NCBI RefSeq assembly: GCF_001514215.1
Contig: NZ_KQ948868.1
Location: 133,559 to 196,248 of the forward strand
Direction: 5' to 3'
Length of the DNA: 62,690 bases
Source of the DNA: Streptomyces bungoensis
GTDB lineage: Bacteria > Actinomycetota > Actinomycetes > Streptomycetales > Streptomycetaceae
The translations under genes were made by a program, and so were the position numbers. The notes under the pieces were generated by a model. The model had not been told where the DNA came from, searched no databases, and worked only from the letters and a program-made list of their open reading frames with translations. Shown here in pieces: positions 1-10,502 of this stretch (the stretch's first letter is position 1; each line of letters opens with the position of its first letter).

Positions 1-681
1 CCGGCCGGGGGCCATGATCCTGCCTTGGCCGGTGCCGTCCGGCGAACTGAAGGCCGAGGACTCCGCCGCAACCGGCCCGGTCGGCTCGGGCACGTCGCCG
101 GACCGTTGCCCCGCGGTGCCCCAGCCGGCGCCCAGCGCGGGCAACTCCCCGGTGCCGGTGAGCGATTGCGCTGTGCGGCCGCTCGGCAGGTCCGCCGGCC
201 GACCGCTCGGCAGCTCCGCCGGCCCGCTGCCCGGCAGACCCGCGCCGCCCGCCTCCAGAGCGAGGCGGGGCCGACCGCCCACACCGGAAGAGGAGCCGCT
301 CGGCAGTTCGGCCACCGCGCGCTCGCCCGGACGGCCCGCGGAGCCGGGGGCCAGTTCGGGCAGCCCGACGCTCAGGGCGTCACGCGCTCCACCCGCCCGC
401 TCCCGGGAACGGCCCGGGCCCGCGGCGTGGCCGGGCTGCCGGTCGGCGGGCAGGACGGCGGGCACCGAGGGGCCCAGCCTGGCGCGAGCCCCTTCGAACC
501 ACTGCCGGGCCACCGCGTCGAGCGCGGGATCCTGCCGCCCCCCGGACCTCTTGGCCAGCGGGACGCCCCGGGAACGCTTCCCCGACATCGCCCGGGTCGC
601 GTTGAAGTTCCCCGTCGCGTCCTCGGCCCGGTCGTAGAGGGAGTTGATCCGCTGCCTGACCTCGTGGCTCTCCGGCGCCAT
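1..681 (-). CDS. Probable secreted cell-wall hydrolase (NlpC/P60-like), N-terminal part only
   Basis: The frame is open from the ATG at 681 to the window edge, so only the first 227 residues are visible and the C-terminus lies outside. The protein begins MAPESHEVRQRINSLYDRAE and continues with a helical segment (about 1-85) and a low-complexity linker rich in Ala, Gly, Pro, Ser and Arg with repeated ELPSG/DLPSG units. This N-terminal style is known to me from Streptomyces NlpC/P60 (C40) proteins, but the catalytic domain is not in view, so the family call is inference. A strong ribosome site (GGAAGGAG) lies about 10 nt upstream of the ATG, which decides the start. No signal peptide is obvious at the N-terminus. 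Confidence 0.6.
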   Translation of the reverse strand, partial: MAPESHEVRQRINSLYDRAEDATGNFNATRAMSGKRSRGVPLAKRSGGRQDPALDAVARQWFEGARARLGPSVPAVLPADRQPGHAAGPGRSRERAGGARDALSVGLPELAPGSAGRPGERAVAELPSGSSSGVGGRPRLALEAGGAGLPGSGPAELPSGRPADLPSGRTAQSLTGTGELPALGAGWGTAGQRSGDVPEPTGPVAAESSAFSSPDGTGQGRIMAPGR

Positions 682-1042
682 GGAAGACGTGCTCCTTCCT
701 TGCCCTGCAGGGCACTTGGGCCGATCCCGGAGTCGGTCGAACCCCGGCTCCGGACGCCACGGCGGAATCGCCGGCGGCAGCCGGGCGGCCGAGCGTCAAC
801 CTAGCCAACTTGTGTCCCCCGTGTGAAGGTTGAAGGGCGGAATGTCCGATACATATTCGTGATGTTCGCTTTGCCGTTCGAGTGGGCAGGGCAGACGCCC
901 TCCCGGTCGCAACAGCCCTGTGACCAAGGCTTCCTGTGGGTTCTCGGTGAATTCCCGATGCGGTTGAACACAACGGCCTCGCGCTGCGTATGGGGCTCTG
1001 GGTAAACCGTGCCCACCGACCGGCTCCACGCAGGGGGACACC
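682..1042. other. Divergent intergenic region
   Basis: This 361-bp region separates two divergent surface-protein genes. It is less GC-rich than its surroundings around 830-880. Apart from the candidate minus-strand promoter I see no gene, riboswitch or strong hairpin. Confidence 0.5.
798..827 (-). promoter_or_regulatory. Candidate housekeeping promoter for the hydrolase-like gene
   Basis: On the minus strand TTCACA (827-822) is followed after 18 nt by TAGGTT (803-798), a plausible HrdB-type pair. It would give a leader of roughly 110 nt before the ATG at 681. Confidence 0.35.
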
Positions 1043-3187
<2,145 letters not shown>

Positions 3188-3209
3188 CGCCCCCAGCCCA
3201 CCACCGGAG

Positions 3210-3245
3210 ACGGCGGCCCACCCACCCGGGGGGCCGCCGTTTCTT
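3210..3245 (+). terminator. Intrinsic terminator after the DUF1996 gene
   Basis: A perfect 10-bp stem ACGGCGGCCC/GGGCCGCCGT (3210-3219 with 3231-3240) with an 11-nt loop is followed by TTCTT. Confidence 0.8.
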
Positions 3246-3270
3246 GTCCACCGCAACCGCGACTCCCTTG

Positions 3271-3284
3271 TGGGAGCGCTCCCA
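3271..3284. promoter_or_regulatory. CebR-type operator palindrome
   Basis: The sequence TGGGAGCGCTCCCA is a perfect 14-bp palindrome identical to the published CebR consensus for the cellobiose-responsive LacI-family repressor of Streptomyces. It ends 21 nt before the start codon of the GNAT gene at 3305, a position suited to repression of that gene. Confidence 0.75.
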
Positions 3285-3304
3285 TGGGTATGAGGATGTC
3301 CCTC

Positions 3305-3967
3305 ATGAGTCCCCAGCATCAGCAGGCCGCGCACCCCGTCATCCGGCCCTACCGCCCCGCCGACCGCGACGCGGTGGCCGACGTCTGCGTCCGTACCGCG
3401 CACAACGGCGGTGACTCCCGAGCTCGTTACCCCGACCTGCGGCTCATGCCGTCGATCTTCGCCGAGCCGTACTGCCACTTCGACCCCGCACTCTCCTTCG
3501 TCCTGGACGACGGCGACGGCCGGGCGGTGGGGTACGTCATCGGCACGGCGGACACCGAGCGGTTCGTCAAGGACTTCCGCCGGGAGTGGATCCCCCGGCT
3601 GGCCGGCCGCTACCCGGCACCCACCGCGCCGCCGAGCACGCCGACGGAGGAGATGATCGGCCTTCTGCACCACCCGGAGCGCATGCTCGTACCCGAACTG
3701 GCCGCGTACCCAGCCCACTTGCACATCGATCTGCTGCCGCCCTGGCAGGGCCGCGGGTACGGCCGCCGGCTGATGACCACGCTGCTGGACGCCCTGCACG
3801 GACAGGGCGTACCGGCCGTGCACCTCGGCATGGTCACCGTGAACACGGCCGCCCGCGCCTTCTACGACCGGCTCGGCTTCCACGAGATCCAGGTGGCGGA
3901 CGCCGGCCCCCTCACCTACCTGGGCCGGACGACGGCGCCCAACCGAACACGCATCTCGGCGGGGTGA
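3305..3967 (+). CDS. GNAT-family N-acetyltransferase
   Basis: The 220-residue product has the GNAT fold signature LLPPWQGRGYGRRLM (acetyl-CoA pyrophosphate loop, about 150-164) and the later NTAARAFYDRLGFHE segment typical of the last strand and helix. An upstream in-frame ATG at 3284 overlaps the operator, so the ATG at 3305, with TGAGGA upstream, is the more likely start. The acceptor substrate cannot be told from sequence. The gene is alone on its strand, between a terminator and a convergent lipoprotein gene. The CebR-type box just upstream suggests control by cello-oligosaccharide availability, which is inference. Confidence 0.85.
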   Translation: MSPQHQQAAHPVIRPYRPADRDAVADVCVRTAHNGGDSRARYPDLRLMPSIFAEPYCHFDPALSFVLDDGDGRAVGYVIGTADTERFVKDFRREWIPRLAGRYPAPTAPPSTPTEEMIGLLHHPERMLVPELAAYPAHLHIDLLPPWQGRGYGRRLMTTLLDALHGQGVPAVHLGMVTVNTAARAFYDRLGFHEIQVADAGPLTYLGRTTAPNRTRISAG

Positions 3968-3974
3968 TGCCGCG

Positions 3975-4643
3975 TCAGGAGACCTGAAGGGTCTGCTTGG
4001 CCAGTTCGTACGCGGGCAGCATCGCCTCGTGCTCGTCGGTGTCCATTCCGCCGAGGTGCAGCACGACCGGACCGTCGGGTGTGGAGACGGCCAGCGCACG
4101 CTCCTTCTTGCTTTCTTCCAGGAGCTTGCTCGTCGTGACGTACTCCACCTCGGCACCGGACAGGCCGGCGGCCGTCGTGAAGGCGTGGTACCTCTCCCCG
4201 CTCACCTCGTCCTCGGCGGCGACGAACGCGCGCAGCACGGCGCGGGCGTCCGCGTCGCCCGGCTTGCCGGTCCACACGCGCAGGAAGCCGATGTGGCCGG
4301 CGGGCTTGGCGTCGATCTCGCAGGCGGCGGTGACCGGGCCCTGCCGCAGGAAGGCGTCGGCGAGCTCCGCCGCCAGATCGCCGTCCGGCCCGCTCGACGC
4401 CTTCGCCGCCGCGGCCCCGGCGTCGATGCCCCTGGCCTTCCAGTGCTTGGCGGCGGAGAAGCTGACCGGCAGTTCACAGGCGGAGCCGGCCGCGCCGACC
4501 GTGTCCCCGCTCGCCGCCGTCCGCGTCGTGGCCGAGGCGCTCGGACGCGCCGTGCCCTCCGTCCCGCCCGGCGTGGCGCAGCCGCTCAGCGCCGCCGCCA
4601 GCAGTACGGTCCCCAGTGCCGCACCCGTCGCTCCGCCCCGCAT
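3975..4643 (-). CDS. Putative lipoprotein of unknown function
   Basis: The 222-residue product starts with a signal peptide (MRGGATGAALGTVLLAAALS) ending in the lipobox LSGC, so it is expected to be lipid-anchored at the outer face of the membrane. A Thr/Ser/Ala-rich linker precedes a mature domain of about 170 residues with paired Cys (for example SACELP and TAACEID). The ATG at 4643 fits the signal peptide; an upstream extension would place about 40 charged residues before it. The gene converges on the GNAT gene with a 7-bp gap. I do not recognise the mature domain. Confidence 0.75.
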   Translation of the reverse strand: MRGGATGAALGTVLLAAALSGCATPGGTEGTARPSASATTRTAASGDTVGAAGSACELPVSFSAAKHWKARGIDAGAAAAKASSGPDGDLAAELADAFLRQGPVTAACEIDAKPAGHIGFLRVWTGKPGDADARAVLRAFVAAEDEVSGERYHAFTTAAGLSGAEVEYVTTSKLLEESKKERALAVSTPDGPVVLHLGGMDTDEHEAMLPAYELAKQTLQVS

Positions 4644-4801
4644 GATCCCCACCCTTGCCCGCACCGTGCGCTCCCCGTCGATCCGGCCGGTCACTGTAGC
4701 CGAGGGCCCCGGCAGCACCGGACAAGCCACCCTCCGGTACCGCTTCTTGACACGGAGTCGCATTGCTCAACTGTGACCTCCCGTGGGCTACCACCGGTAA
4801 C

Positions 4802-4815
4802 TTACTCGACAGTAA
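4802..4815. promoter_or_regulatory. Inverted repeat in the lipase promoter
   Basis: TTACT-CGAC-AGTAA lies 55 nt upstream of the lipase start in an otherwise GC-rich region. The spacing and sequence resemble TetR-family operators; the cognate regulator is not in the window. Confidence 0.45.
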
Positions 4816-4869
4816 GGTCCGTGCAGCCGCTTCGGAGCCCCCCTGCCCCACCACCTCAGGAGGTCCGCC

Positions 4870-6195
4870 ATGCCCGCACGGCACCAACTGACCGCCCTCG
4901 CCGTCGCCGTCGCCGCCTGCCTCGGCGCGCAGAGCGCCGCCGCGCTCCCCGCCACCGCCCCGGACCCGGTCGTGTCCCGGGGCGTCACCATCCCCGCCTT
5001 CTACGACCCGCCGGCCACGCTGCCCGCCGCCGACGGCACCGTGATCCGCAGCGAGCCCCTGCCGCTCGCGCTGAGCCTGCCCGGCCTCGACGGCCCGCTG
5101 CCGGGCCAGGCGACCCGGCTGATGTACAAGAGCACCGACTCCACCGGCGGCCCGGTCGCGGTGACCGGCGCCTACCTCGAACCGGCAGCCGCCTGGACGC
5201 ACGGCGGACCGCGCCCGCTCGTCGCGGTCGCCCCGGGCACCCTGGGGCAGGGCGACCAGTGCGCCGCCTCCCTCGGCCTGGAGCACCCGCTGCGGGCCAA
5301 CGGCCAGACGCTGTCCGTAGGTTACGAGGACCTGGCGATCTACCGGCTGCTCGCCCGGGGTGTCGCCGTCGTCGTCACCGACTACGCCGGCCTGGGCGCC
5401 ACCGATCGGCTGCACACCTACGTCAACCGCCTCGACGGCGCGCACGCCGTGCTGGACGCCGTACGCGCCGCCCGCACCCTGCGGGGCTCCTCCGTCACGG
5501 CCGCCTCACCTGTCGGGCTGTACGGCTACAGCCAGGGCGGCGGTGCCACCGCGGCCGCGGCCGAGGCCCAGCCGTCCTACGCCCCCGACATCACCCTGGC
5601 CGGCACCTACGCGGGCGCGCCGCCCGCCGACCTGACCGCGGTGACCCGGGCGATCGACGGCAGCGACCTGGCCGGCGCCCTCGGCTGGGCCGTCAACGGC
5701 TTCCTGCAGTCCGATCCCGCCCTGAAGCCCATCGCCGACCGGCACCTCAACGCGAAGGGCAGGGCCGCTCTCACGGACCTGTCCACGATGTGCGTCGGCG
5801 ACGCCCTCATCGCCTACAACTCGGCACACAGCACGGCCTGGACCACCGACGGCTCGTCCCTCAGCGACGTCATCAAGGGCGAGCCCGCGCTGCGGGACTT
5901 CCTCGACCGGCAGCGCATCGGCACGAGACGGCCGGCGAGCCCGGTCCGGGTGGCCACCGGCGTCAACGACGACCTCGTCCCGCACGCGCAGGCCCGGCGA
6001 CTGGCCGTCGACTGGTGCCGCGAGGGCGCCGACGTCACCTATGTGCCGGTCCTCGACCCGCCGTTGGGGCGCGCGCTGCTCAACCACGTCGCGCCGCTGC
6101 TCACCGACCAGGGCAAGGCCATCTCCTGGCTGACCGACCGCCTCTCCGGCGAGCCCGCCGGGAACACCTGCGCGTCGCTGCCCCTGCGGCCGTAA
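4870..6195 (+). CDS. Secreted lipase (secretory lipase family)
   Basis: The 441-residue protein has a classic signal peptide (about 1-26, ending AQSAAA) and an alpha/beta-hydrolase core. The nucleophile elbow is GYSQG within GLYGYSQGGGA, with the preceding VVVTDYAGLGA strand-loop and a later VATGVNDDLVPHAQA segment that would supply the acid residue. Length and motif order match the secretory lipase (LIP) family of actinobacteria and fungi, which hydrolyse acylglycerols or other esters outside the cell. AGGAGG upstream of ATG 4870 fixes the start. The gene stands alone behind an inverted-repeat operator and ends at a bidirectional hairpin. Confidence 0.87.
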   Translation: MPARHQLTALAVAVAACLGAQSAAALPATAPDPVVSRGVTIPAFYDPPATLPAADGTVIRSEPLPLALSLPGLDGPLPGQATRLMYKSTDSTGGPVAVTGAYLEPAAAWTHGGPRPLVAVAPGTLGQGDQCAASLGLEHPLRANGQTLSVGYEDLAIYRLLARGVAVVVTDYAGLGATDRLHTYVNRLDGAHAVLDAVRAARTLRGSSVTAASPVGLYGYSQGGGATAAAAEAQPSYAPDITLAGTYAGAPPADLTAVTRAIDGSDLAGALGWAVNGFLQSDPALKPIADRHLNAKGRAALTDLSTMCVGDALIAYNSAHSTAWTTDGSSLSDVIKGEPALRDFLDRQRIGTRRPASPVRVATGVNDDLVPHAQARRLAVDWCREGADVTYVPVLDPPLGRALLNHVAPLLTDQGKAISWLTDRLSGEPAGNTCASLPLRP

Positions 6196-6196
6196 C

Positions 6197-6214
6197 GGCG
6201 GGCCCGGGCCCGCC
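6197..6214. terminator. Bidirectional hairpin between convergent genes
   Basis: GGCGGGCCC followed directly by GGGCCCGCC forms a GC-only palindrome between the lipase stop and the methyltransferase stop. Confidence 0.55.
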
Positions 6215-6223
6215 CCGTGTGTG

Positions 6224-6865
6224 TCAGTCCGTCTCGCGCCGGCAGTGCAGGAACAGGTGCGGCTCCGGGCCGGCGCCGGGGTGGGCGGGGGAGAACAGGG
6301 CGTGCTCCTCGGAGAGCACCGTCAGCCCGGCCCCGGCCGCCATCGCCCGGAAGTCCTCCGCCGCGAAGCTCGTCACCCGGACGGGCTGCCCCATGAAGGT
6401 CCCCTCGACGCCCTCCACGTCGAGGGGCACCGTGGCCAGCACCGCCGACCCGCCCGGCCGCAGGGCCCGGGTCAGCTTCGCGACGACGGCGGACTGCTCG
6501 GCGCGGGTCATCTGCAGCAGCGAGAAGTAGCCGCACACGGCGTCGAAGGAGTGCTCCTCCAGGGGCAGTTCGCGGAGGTCGGCGAGCCGGAACTCGGCCC
6601 GCGGCACCTGCCGGGAGGCGAGGCCGACCATGACCGGGGAGACGTCCACGCCGAGCACGGCGTGCCCGGCCCCGGCGAGGGTCTGCGCGGTCGGCCGTCC
6701 CGTCCCGCAGCCCGCGTCCAGCACCCGGCTGCCCGGCGGCAGCCGGTCCAGCAGCCAGCGCAGCGAGGCCCGGTGCGCCTCGGAGGACGCGAACGCCCTC
6801 TCGTAGTCGAGCCCCAGCGCGTCGAACAGCACGGCGGCCGGTGCCCGGCGGTCGTCCTCGGCCAA
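6224..6865 (-). CDS. Class I SAM-dependent methyltransferase
   Basis: The 213-residue product carries motif I VLDAGCGTGRP (about 50-60), the acidic VLGVDVSPVMV loop and the DAVCGYFSLLQM motif IV region, which together form the AdoMet-binding Rossmann fold. Start TTG 6865 is chosen because GGAGGAG lies 7 nt upstream. The substrate is unknown. It is divergent from the flavodoxin-fold gene at 6983. Confidence 0.85.
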   Translation of the reverse strand: MAEDDRRAPAAVLFDALGLDYERAFASSEAHRASLRWLLDRLPPGSRVLDAGCGTGRPTAQTLAGAGHAVLGVDVSPVMVGLASRQVPRAEFRLADLRELPLEEHSFDAVCGYFSLLQMTRAEQSAVVAKLTRALRPGGSAVLATVPLDVEGVEGTFMGQPVRVTSFAAEDFRAMAAGAGLTVLSEEHALFSPAHPGAGPEPHLFLHCRRETD

Positions 6866-6982
6866 GACGGCTCCTCCCGTCGTCCCTGCACGGCTGCCGG
6901 GCATCGTCGCACCCGCGTCCCCGGTCCCACAACGCCGCACGCCGTTTGCGGGGCGCGGTCCCGGCACGGCAGGGTTCGGTGC

Positions 6983-7441
6983 GTGCCCACCTTGCTGATC
7001 GTGCATCACACGCCCTCGCCGCACTGCCAGGCCCTGTTCGAGGCCGTCGTCTCCGGGGCGACCACGCCCGAGATCGAGGGCGTCCGCGTCGTGCGGCGGG
7101 CCGCCCTGGCCGCCACCGCCTCCGACGTCCTGGCGGCCGACGGCTACCTCCTCGGCACCCCGGCCAACCTCGGCTACATCTCCGGGGCCCTCAAGCACTT
7201 CTTCGACCAGATCTACTACCCGTGCCTGGACGAGACCCGGGGCCGGCCCTTCGGCTACTACGTCCACGGCGGCAACGACGTCACGGGCGCCGTCCGCGCC
7301 GTCGAGGCCATCACCACCGGCCTCGGCTGGCGGCGCGCGGCCGAGCCGGTGACCGTCACCGGTGCGCCCGCCAAGGCCGACACCGAGGCCTGCTGGGAAC
7401 TCGGGGCCACCGTCGCGGCCGGCCTGACGGACGGCGCCTGA
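6983..7441 (+). CDS. Flavodoxin-fold (NADPH-dependent FMN reductase-like) protein
   Basis: The 152-residue product begins VPTLLIVHHTPSPH, the phosphate-loop strand of flavodoxin-like folds, and continues with YLLGTPANLGYISGALKHFFD, which matches the flavin-contacting loop and helix of the NAD(P)H-dependent oxidoreductase/flavodoxin family. It probably binds FMN and moves electrons in the cytoplasm; no partner is encoded next to it. The GTG at 6983 gives the natural N-terminus, although the ribosome site is weak. Confidence 0.78.
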   Translation: MPTLLIVHHTPSPHCQALFEAVVSGATTPEIEGVRVVRRAALAATASDVLAADGYLLGTPANLGYISGALKHFFDQIYYPCLDETRGRPFGYYVHGGNDVTGAVRAVEAITTGLGWRRAAEPVTVTGAPAKADTEACWELGATVAAGLTDGA

Positions 7442-7621
7442 GCCGGACGGCGGGCCTGTGCGCGCCGCGACCCCGGGGCCGCCGGCCGGCGCCGCGCGCC
7501 CTCGTGCCCGGCGCCCGCCGGGGTGCGCGGGCCGGGCCCCTGGCCGACGATGGGGAGCGAGACCGCGTCCCCCGGGCGCGGTCGCACACCGTCGTACGTC
7601 GTCGAGTCGAGGGAGCGTCGG

Positions 7622-9721
7622 ATGCGAGCGGACGGCCACGCACCCGGACGGCCCGCACGGGACCAGCACCACGCGCGGGACGCGCAGGACGACGAGGAAC
7701 TGCTGCGCCGGTGCGCGACGGACGTGGCCGCCGTGGCCGACGGCATCCGTCAGGTGTCCCTGCGTACCGGGGCCGCGCTGCGGCTGCCCGCCCCGACCGC
7801 CTCCGCGCGCCGCCCCCGGACCGCTCTCGCCGCGCGGTGGGCGCTGCTGCGGGCCCTGACGGACCGGCGCGGGCTCGGCGGGCCCGCGTTCACGGCGCCG
7901 TACCCCGTACGGCGGACACCGGGCCGGGAGGACCTGGCCCGGCTGGTGGGGGTCACCGCGCTGCGGCTGAAGATCGCCGCCGTTCTGGTCAACCACCCCG
8001 AACTGGTGCACGACCCGGGCATGCGCCGGCTCACCGCCGCCGTCACCGCGGGCTCCGACCCGGCTGCCGTACGGGCCCTGCGGCGCCTGTTCCAGGACCG
8101 GGACGCCCAGCGCGCCCTGGCCGGCCTCGCTCCCCTGATGGCCGAACTCCCGGCCGTGCGCGCCCTGCTGGACGCCTCTCCGCCCCCCGGCCCCGACCGG
8201 TGCGAGGGCGCCGCCGAGGCCGTCGGCCTCACCGACCAGGAGAGGCAGGTCATCGCCACCGAGGGCTCCCTCCTCGGGTTCCTGCGCAACCTCGAGGTGC
8301 TGTCCACCGACGGGCGGATCCTGGTGCAGAACGTGCGCGGCCCCGACGGCGTCGTCCGGTACGTCGTCCAGGCACCCGGCACGGCCCCCGGCCGCCCCCG
8401 CACCGGCTCCCCGCACGCCGGCACCGGCGCCTGGCGCGACCCGGCCGCGGCGGACCCGCCCCACACCCGCTACACCCGCTCGGTCCTGCTCGCCCTGCGG
8501 GAGCACGGCATCCCGCGCGGCGCCGACCTCGCCCTGATCGGGCACGGCGAAGGCGGGACCGTCCTGCTGAACCTCGCCCGGGACCGGGACTTCTGCCGCG
8601 CCCACCGGGTCACGCACGTGATCGCCGTGGGCTCCCCGCCCGACGGCGGGAAGCCCGCCGACCCGCGCACCTGGGTCGCCCGCATCGTCAACCGGCACGA
8701 CCTGGCCGCCCTGCCCGAGGCCGGGGGAGCGGGCGCCGCCGGCCCCTCGTCCGGACCGCGCCCGAACCGGTACGAGGCCCACTATCCGGGGCCCAGCCGC
8801 GAATTCCCGGCGTGCCACCTGCTTCGCGCGTACATCGCCCACCTGCGGACGGTCGTGCCCGAGGTCCGCGAGTACGCCGACGAGGCGCTCACCCCCTACC
8901 GCGGCACGGTCGTGCGCACCCAGGCCTACCGGGTCCTGGACCGCGCCCACCCGCCCGAGGGCCACCCCTTCCTCACCCTGCCCACCGCCTCCGTCCGCAC
9001 CACCACCGGCCCGGTCGACGTGCCGGTGCGCTACTACGACTCCTCCGCCGCCCACCTGTGCTTCCCGGTCGACGCCCGCACCGCACGCGCCCTGCTGCCC
9101 GACGCCGGCCGGATGGCGCCGAGCCGGCTCGGCGGGCGCGCGCTGGCCGTGCTCTCCCTGTACGAGCACCGCTGTTCCACCATCGGCCCGTACGCCGAGA
9201 TCGCGCTGTCGCTGCCGGTCGGCGACCCCTGGCGGCCGCGCCCGTACGACGTCGCCGCCGACCTGCTGCGCCGCCTGGACCTGCGCCGCAGCGGGCGGCA
9301 CGTGCTCTCCCTCGCCGTCAGCAGCGAGGAGGCCCGCACCGTGGCGCAGGAACTCTGGGGCCACAAGGCGCTCCTGTCCGGCGCCGAGGCCGACCTCGCG
9401 GGCCGCGCCCTCCGCTTCGCCGCACCGGACCTCGGACTCACCGTCGAGGGCCGCCTCGGGCCCGGCATCCCGTGCCCGGACGCGGACTGGGTGCTCTACG
9501 GCCGGCGCGGCGAGGGCACCGTACGCACCCTGGTCCGGACCCACGGCAGGCCGCGCCTGCACACCGGTACCGGCATGCGGCTGCGCCTGGACACCGCCGC
9601 GGCCGAACCGATGGCCGGGCAGTTGCGCAGGCTCGGTCTGGACACCGCCCGCCCGCTCTTCGTGCTGGCCTGCCCGCGGGTCCTGCTCCACCGCAGCGCC
9701 GGAGCCCTCCTGCCGTGCTGA
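7622..9721 (+). CDS. Fusion of an alpha/beta-hydrolase-like domain (nucleophile lost) with an acetoacetate decarboxylase-like domain
   Basis: The 699-residue protein has two parts. Residues about 240-420 form an alpha/beta-hydrolase-like region with the elbow written GHGEG (307-311), so the usual GxSxG serine is Gly309, while an Asp (VNRHDLA) and a His (FPACHLLRAY) that could complete a triad remain. Residues about 455-699 resemble the acetoacetate decarboxylase family, with VPVRYYDSSAAHLCFPVD, SLYEHRCSTIGPYAEIALS and QELWGHK. Lys582 in the last motif aligns with the family's Schiff-base lysine in EIWGxPK-type segments. The first 200 residues are helical and unassigned. ATG 7622 has GAGGGAGC upstream. 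The next two small genes follow closely on the same strand. Function unknown; the decarboxylase-like half may be the active one. Confidence 0.72.
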   Translation: MRADGHAPGRPARDQHHARDAQDDEELLRRCATDVAAVADGIRQVSLRTGAALRLPAPTASARRPRTALAARWALLRALTDRRGLGGPAFTAPYPVRRTPGREDLARLVGVTALRLKIAAVLVNHPELVHDPGMRRLTAAVTAGSDPAAVRALRRLFQDRDAQRALAGLAPLMAELPAVRALLDASPPPGPDRCEGAAEAVGLTDQERQVIATEGSLLGFLRNLEVLSTDGRILVQNVRGPDGVVRYVVQAPGTAPGRPRTGSPHAGTGAWRDPAAADPPHTRYTRSVLLALREHGIPRGADLALIGHGEGGTVLLNLARDRDFCRAHRVTHVIAVGSPPDGGKPADPRTWVARIVNRHDLAALPEAGGAGAAGPSSGPRPNRYEAHYPGPSREFPACHLLRAYIAHLRTVVPEVREYADEALTPYRGTVVRTQAYRVLDRAHPPEGHPFLTLPTASVRTTTGPVDVPVRYYDSSAAHLCFPVDARTARALLPDAGRMAPSRLGGRALAVLSLYEHRCSTIGPYAEIALSLPVGDPWRPRPYDVAADLLRRLDLRRSGRHVLSLAVSSEEARTVAQELWGHKALLSGAEADLAGRALRFAAPDLGLTVEGRLGPGIPCPDADWVLYGRRGEGTVRTLVRTHGRPRLHTGTGMRLRLDTAAAEPMAGQLRRLGLDTARPLFVLACPRVLLHRSAGALLPC

Positions 9722-9755
9722 ATCCCCCGCCCGCCCCCATCAGCCGGGAGCCGTC

Positions 9756-10016
9756 ATGGTCCTCGAGTCCACCCGCGTCATCGCACCGGCCCGCGAACTC
9801 CTCGACCGGGCGGCCGGTCTGCGCGCCGACGCCGACCTGATGGACGGTTACGCCCGGCGGCTGCTCGCCACCGCGGCCGCGCTGGCCGGCCGCGCCGCGG
9901 CGCCGGCGCCGGCCGGTCCCGCCCTGCGACGGCAGGCAGCCGCGTGCCGCACGGCGGCCGGCCGGCTGCGCACCGCCGCCGAGGCGCTGGCCGCACACGC
10001 CCGAGCCGGCGCCTGA
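9756..10016 (+). CDS. Small Ala-rich helical protein, unknown
   Basis: This 86-residue product is almost entirely predicted helix, with heptad-like Ala/Leu/Arg spacing and no Cys. ATG 9756 has GGGAG (9747-9751) 4 nt upstream. It lies 34 bp after the decarboxylase fusion and 12 bp before the acylphosphatase gene, so it is probably in one transcript with both. I do not recognise a family. Confidence 0.6.
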   Translation: MVLESTRVIAPARELLDRAAGLRADADLMDGYARRLLATAAALAGRAAAPAPAGPALRRQAAACRTAAGRLRTAAEALAAHARAGA

Positions 10017-10028
10017 GAGGCCCGCACC

Positions 10029-10337
10029 GTGTCGGGACCGACCGTCCGGCGGCACGTGCGTGTCGGAGGCCGCGTGCAGGGCGTGTTCTACCGCGACACC
10101 TGCAGACGGCTCGCCGAGGAGCGGGGCGTGGCGGGGTGGGTGCGCAACCTGTCCGACGGAGACGTGGAAGCCGTCTTCGAAGGCGCCCCCGACGCCGTCG
10201 GCCACATGGTGCGCTGGGCGGCCCAGGGGCCCCCGGCGGCACACGTGACCCGGAGCGCGAGCGCCGCGGAGGAACCCGAGGGCCTCACCCGCTTCCGCGT
10301 CCTGCCCGACGCGGCCCCTGGCGCGGGCGGCCGGTAG
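10029..10337 (+). CDS. acyP: Acylphosphatase
   Basis: The 102-residue protein has the acylphosphatase signature GGRVQGVFYRDTC (catalytic Arg in the phosphate loop; family form GxVQGVxFR) and the second motif GWVRNLSDGDVEAVFEG with the catalytic Asn. It hydrolyses carboxyl-phosphate bonds of small acyl phosphates. The phosphate-loop sequence here reads VFYR, as in many bacterial members. GTG 10029 starts 12 bp after the upstream small gene. Confidence 0.9.
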   Translation: MSGPTVRRHVRVGGRVQGVFYRDTCRRLAEERGVAGWVRNLSDGDVEAVFEGAPDAVGHMVRWAAQGPPAAHVTRSASAAEEPEGLTRFRVLPDAAPGAGGR

Positions 10338-10502
10338 CGCTTCGCCGAGGGCTGTCCCGGCCACGGCGCCGAGCACGCCGCGCCGATCGTGGCTGCCGTT
10401 TCCGGGGCGGCGTTGCGTGGGGGTCGGAGCCACCGCGCAGCCCGTTCGGAGCTCGCGACCGCTCATCCCGCTCGCACCACCCGCCGTGGGCCATGGCCGC
10501 TC

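Noticed and set aside
682..850. Possible c-di-AMP (ydaO-type) riboswitch upstream of the hydrolase-like gene
   Set aside because: Such riboswitches precede many Streptomyces wall hydrolases, but I could not match the conserved core elements in this leader.
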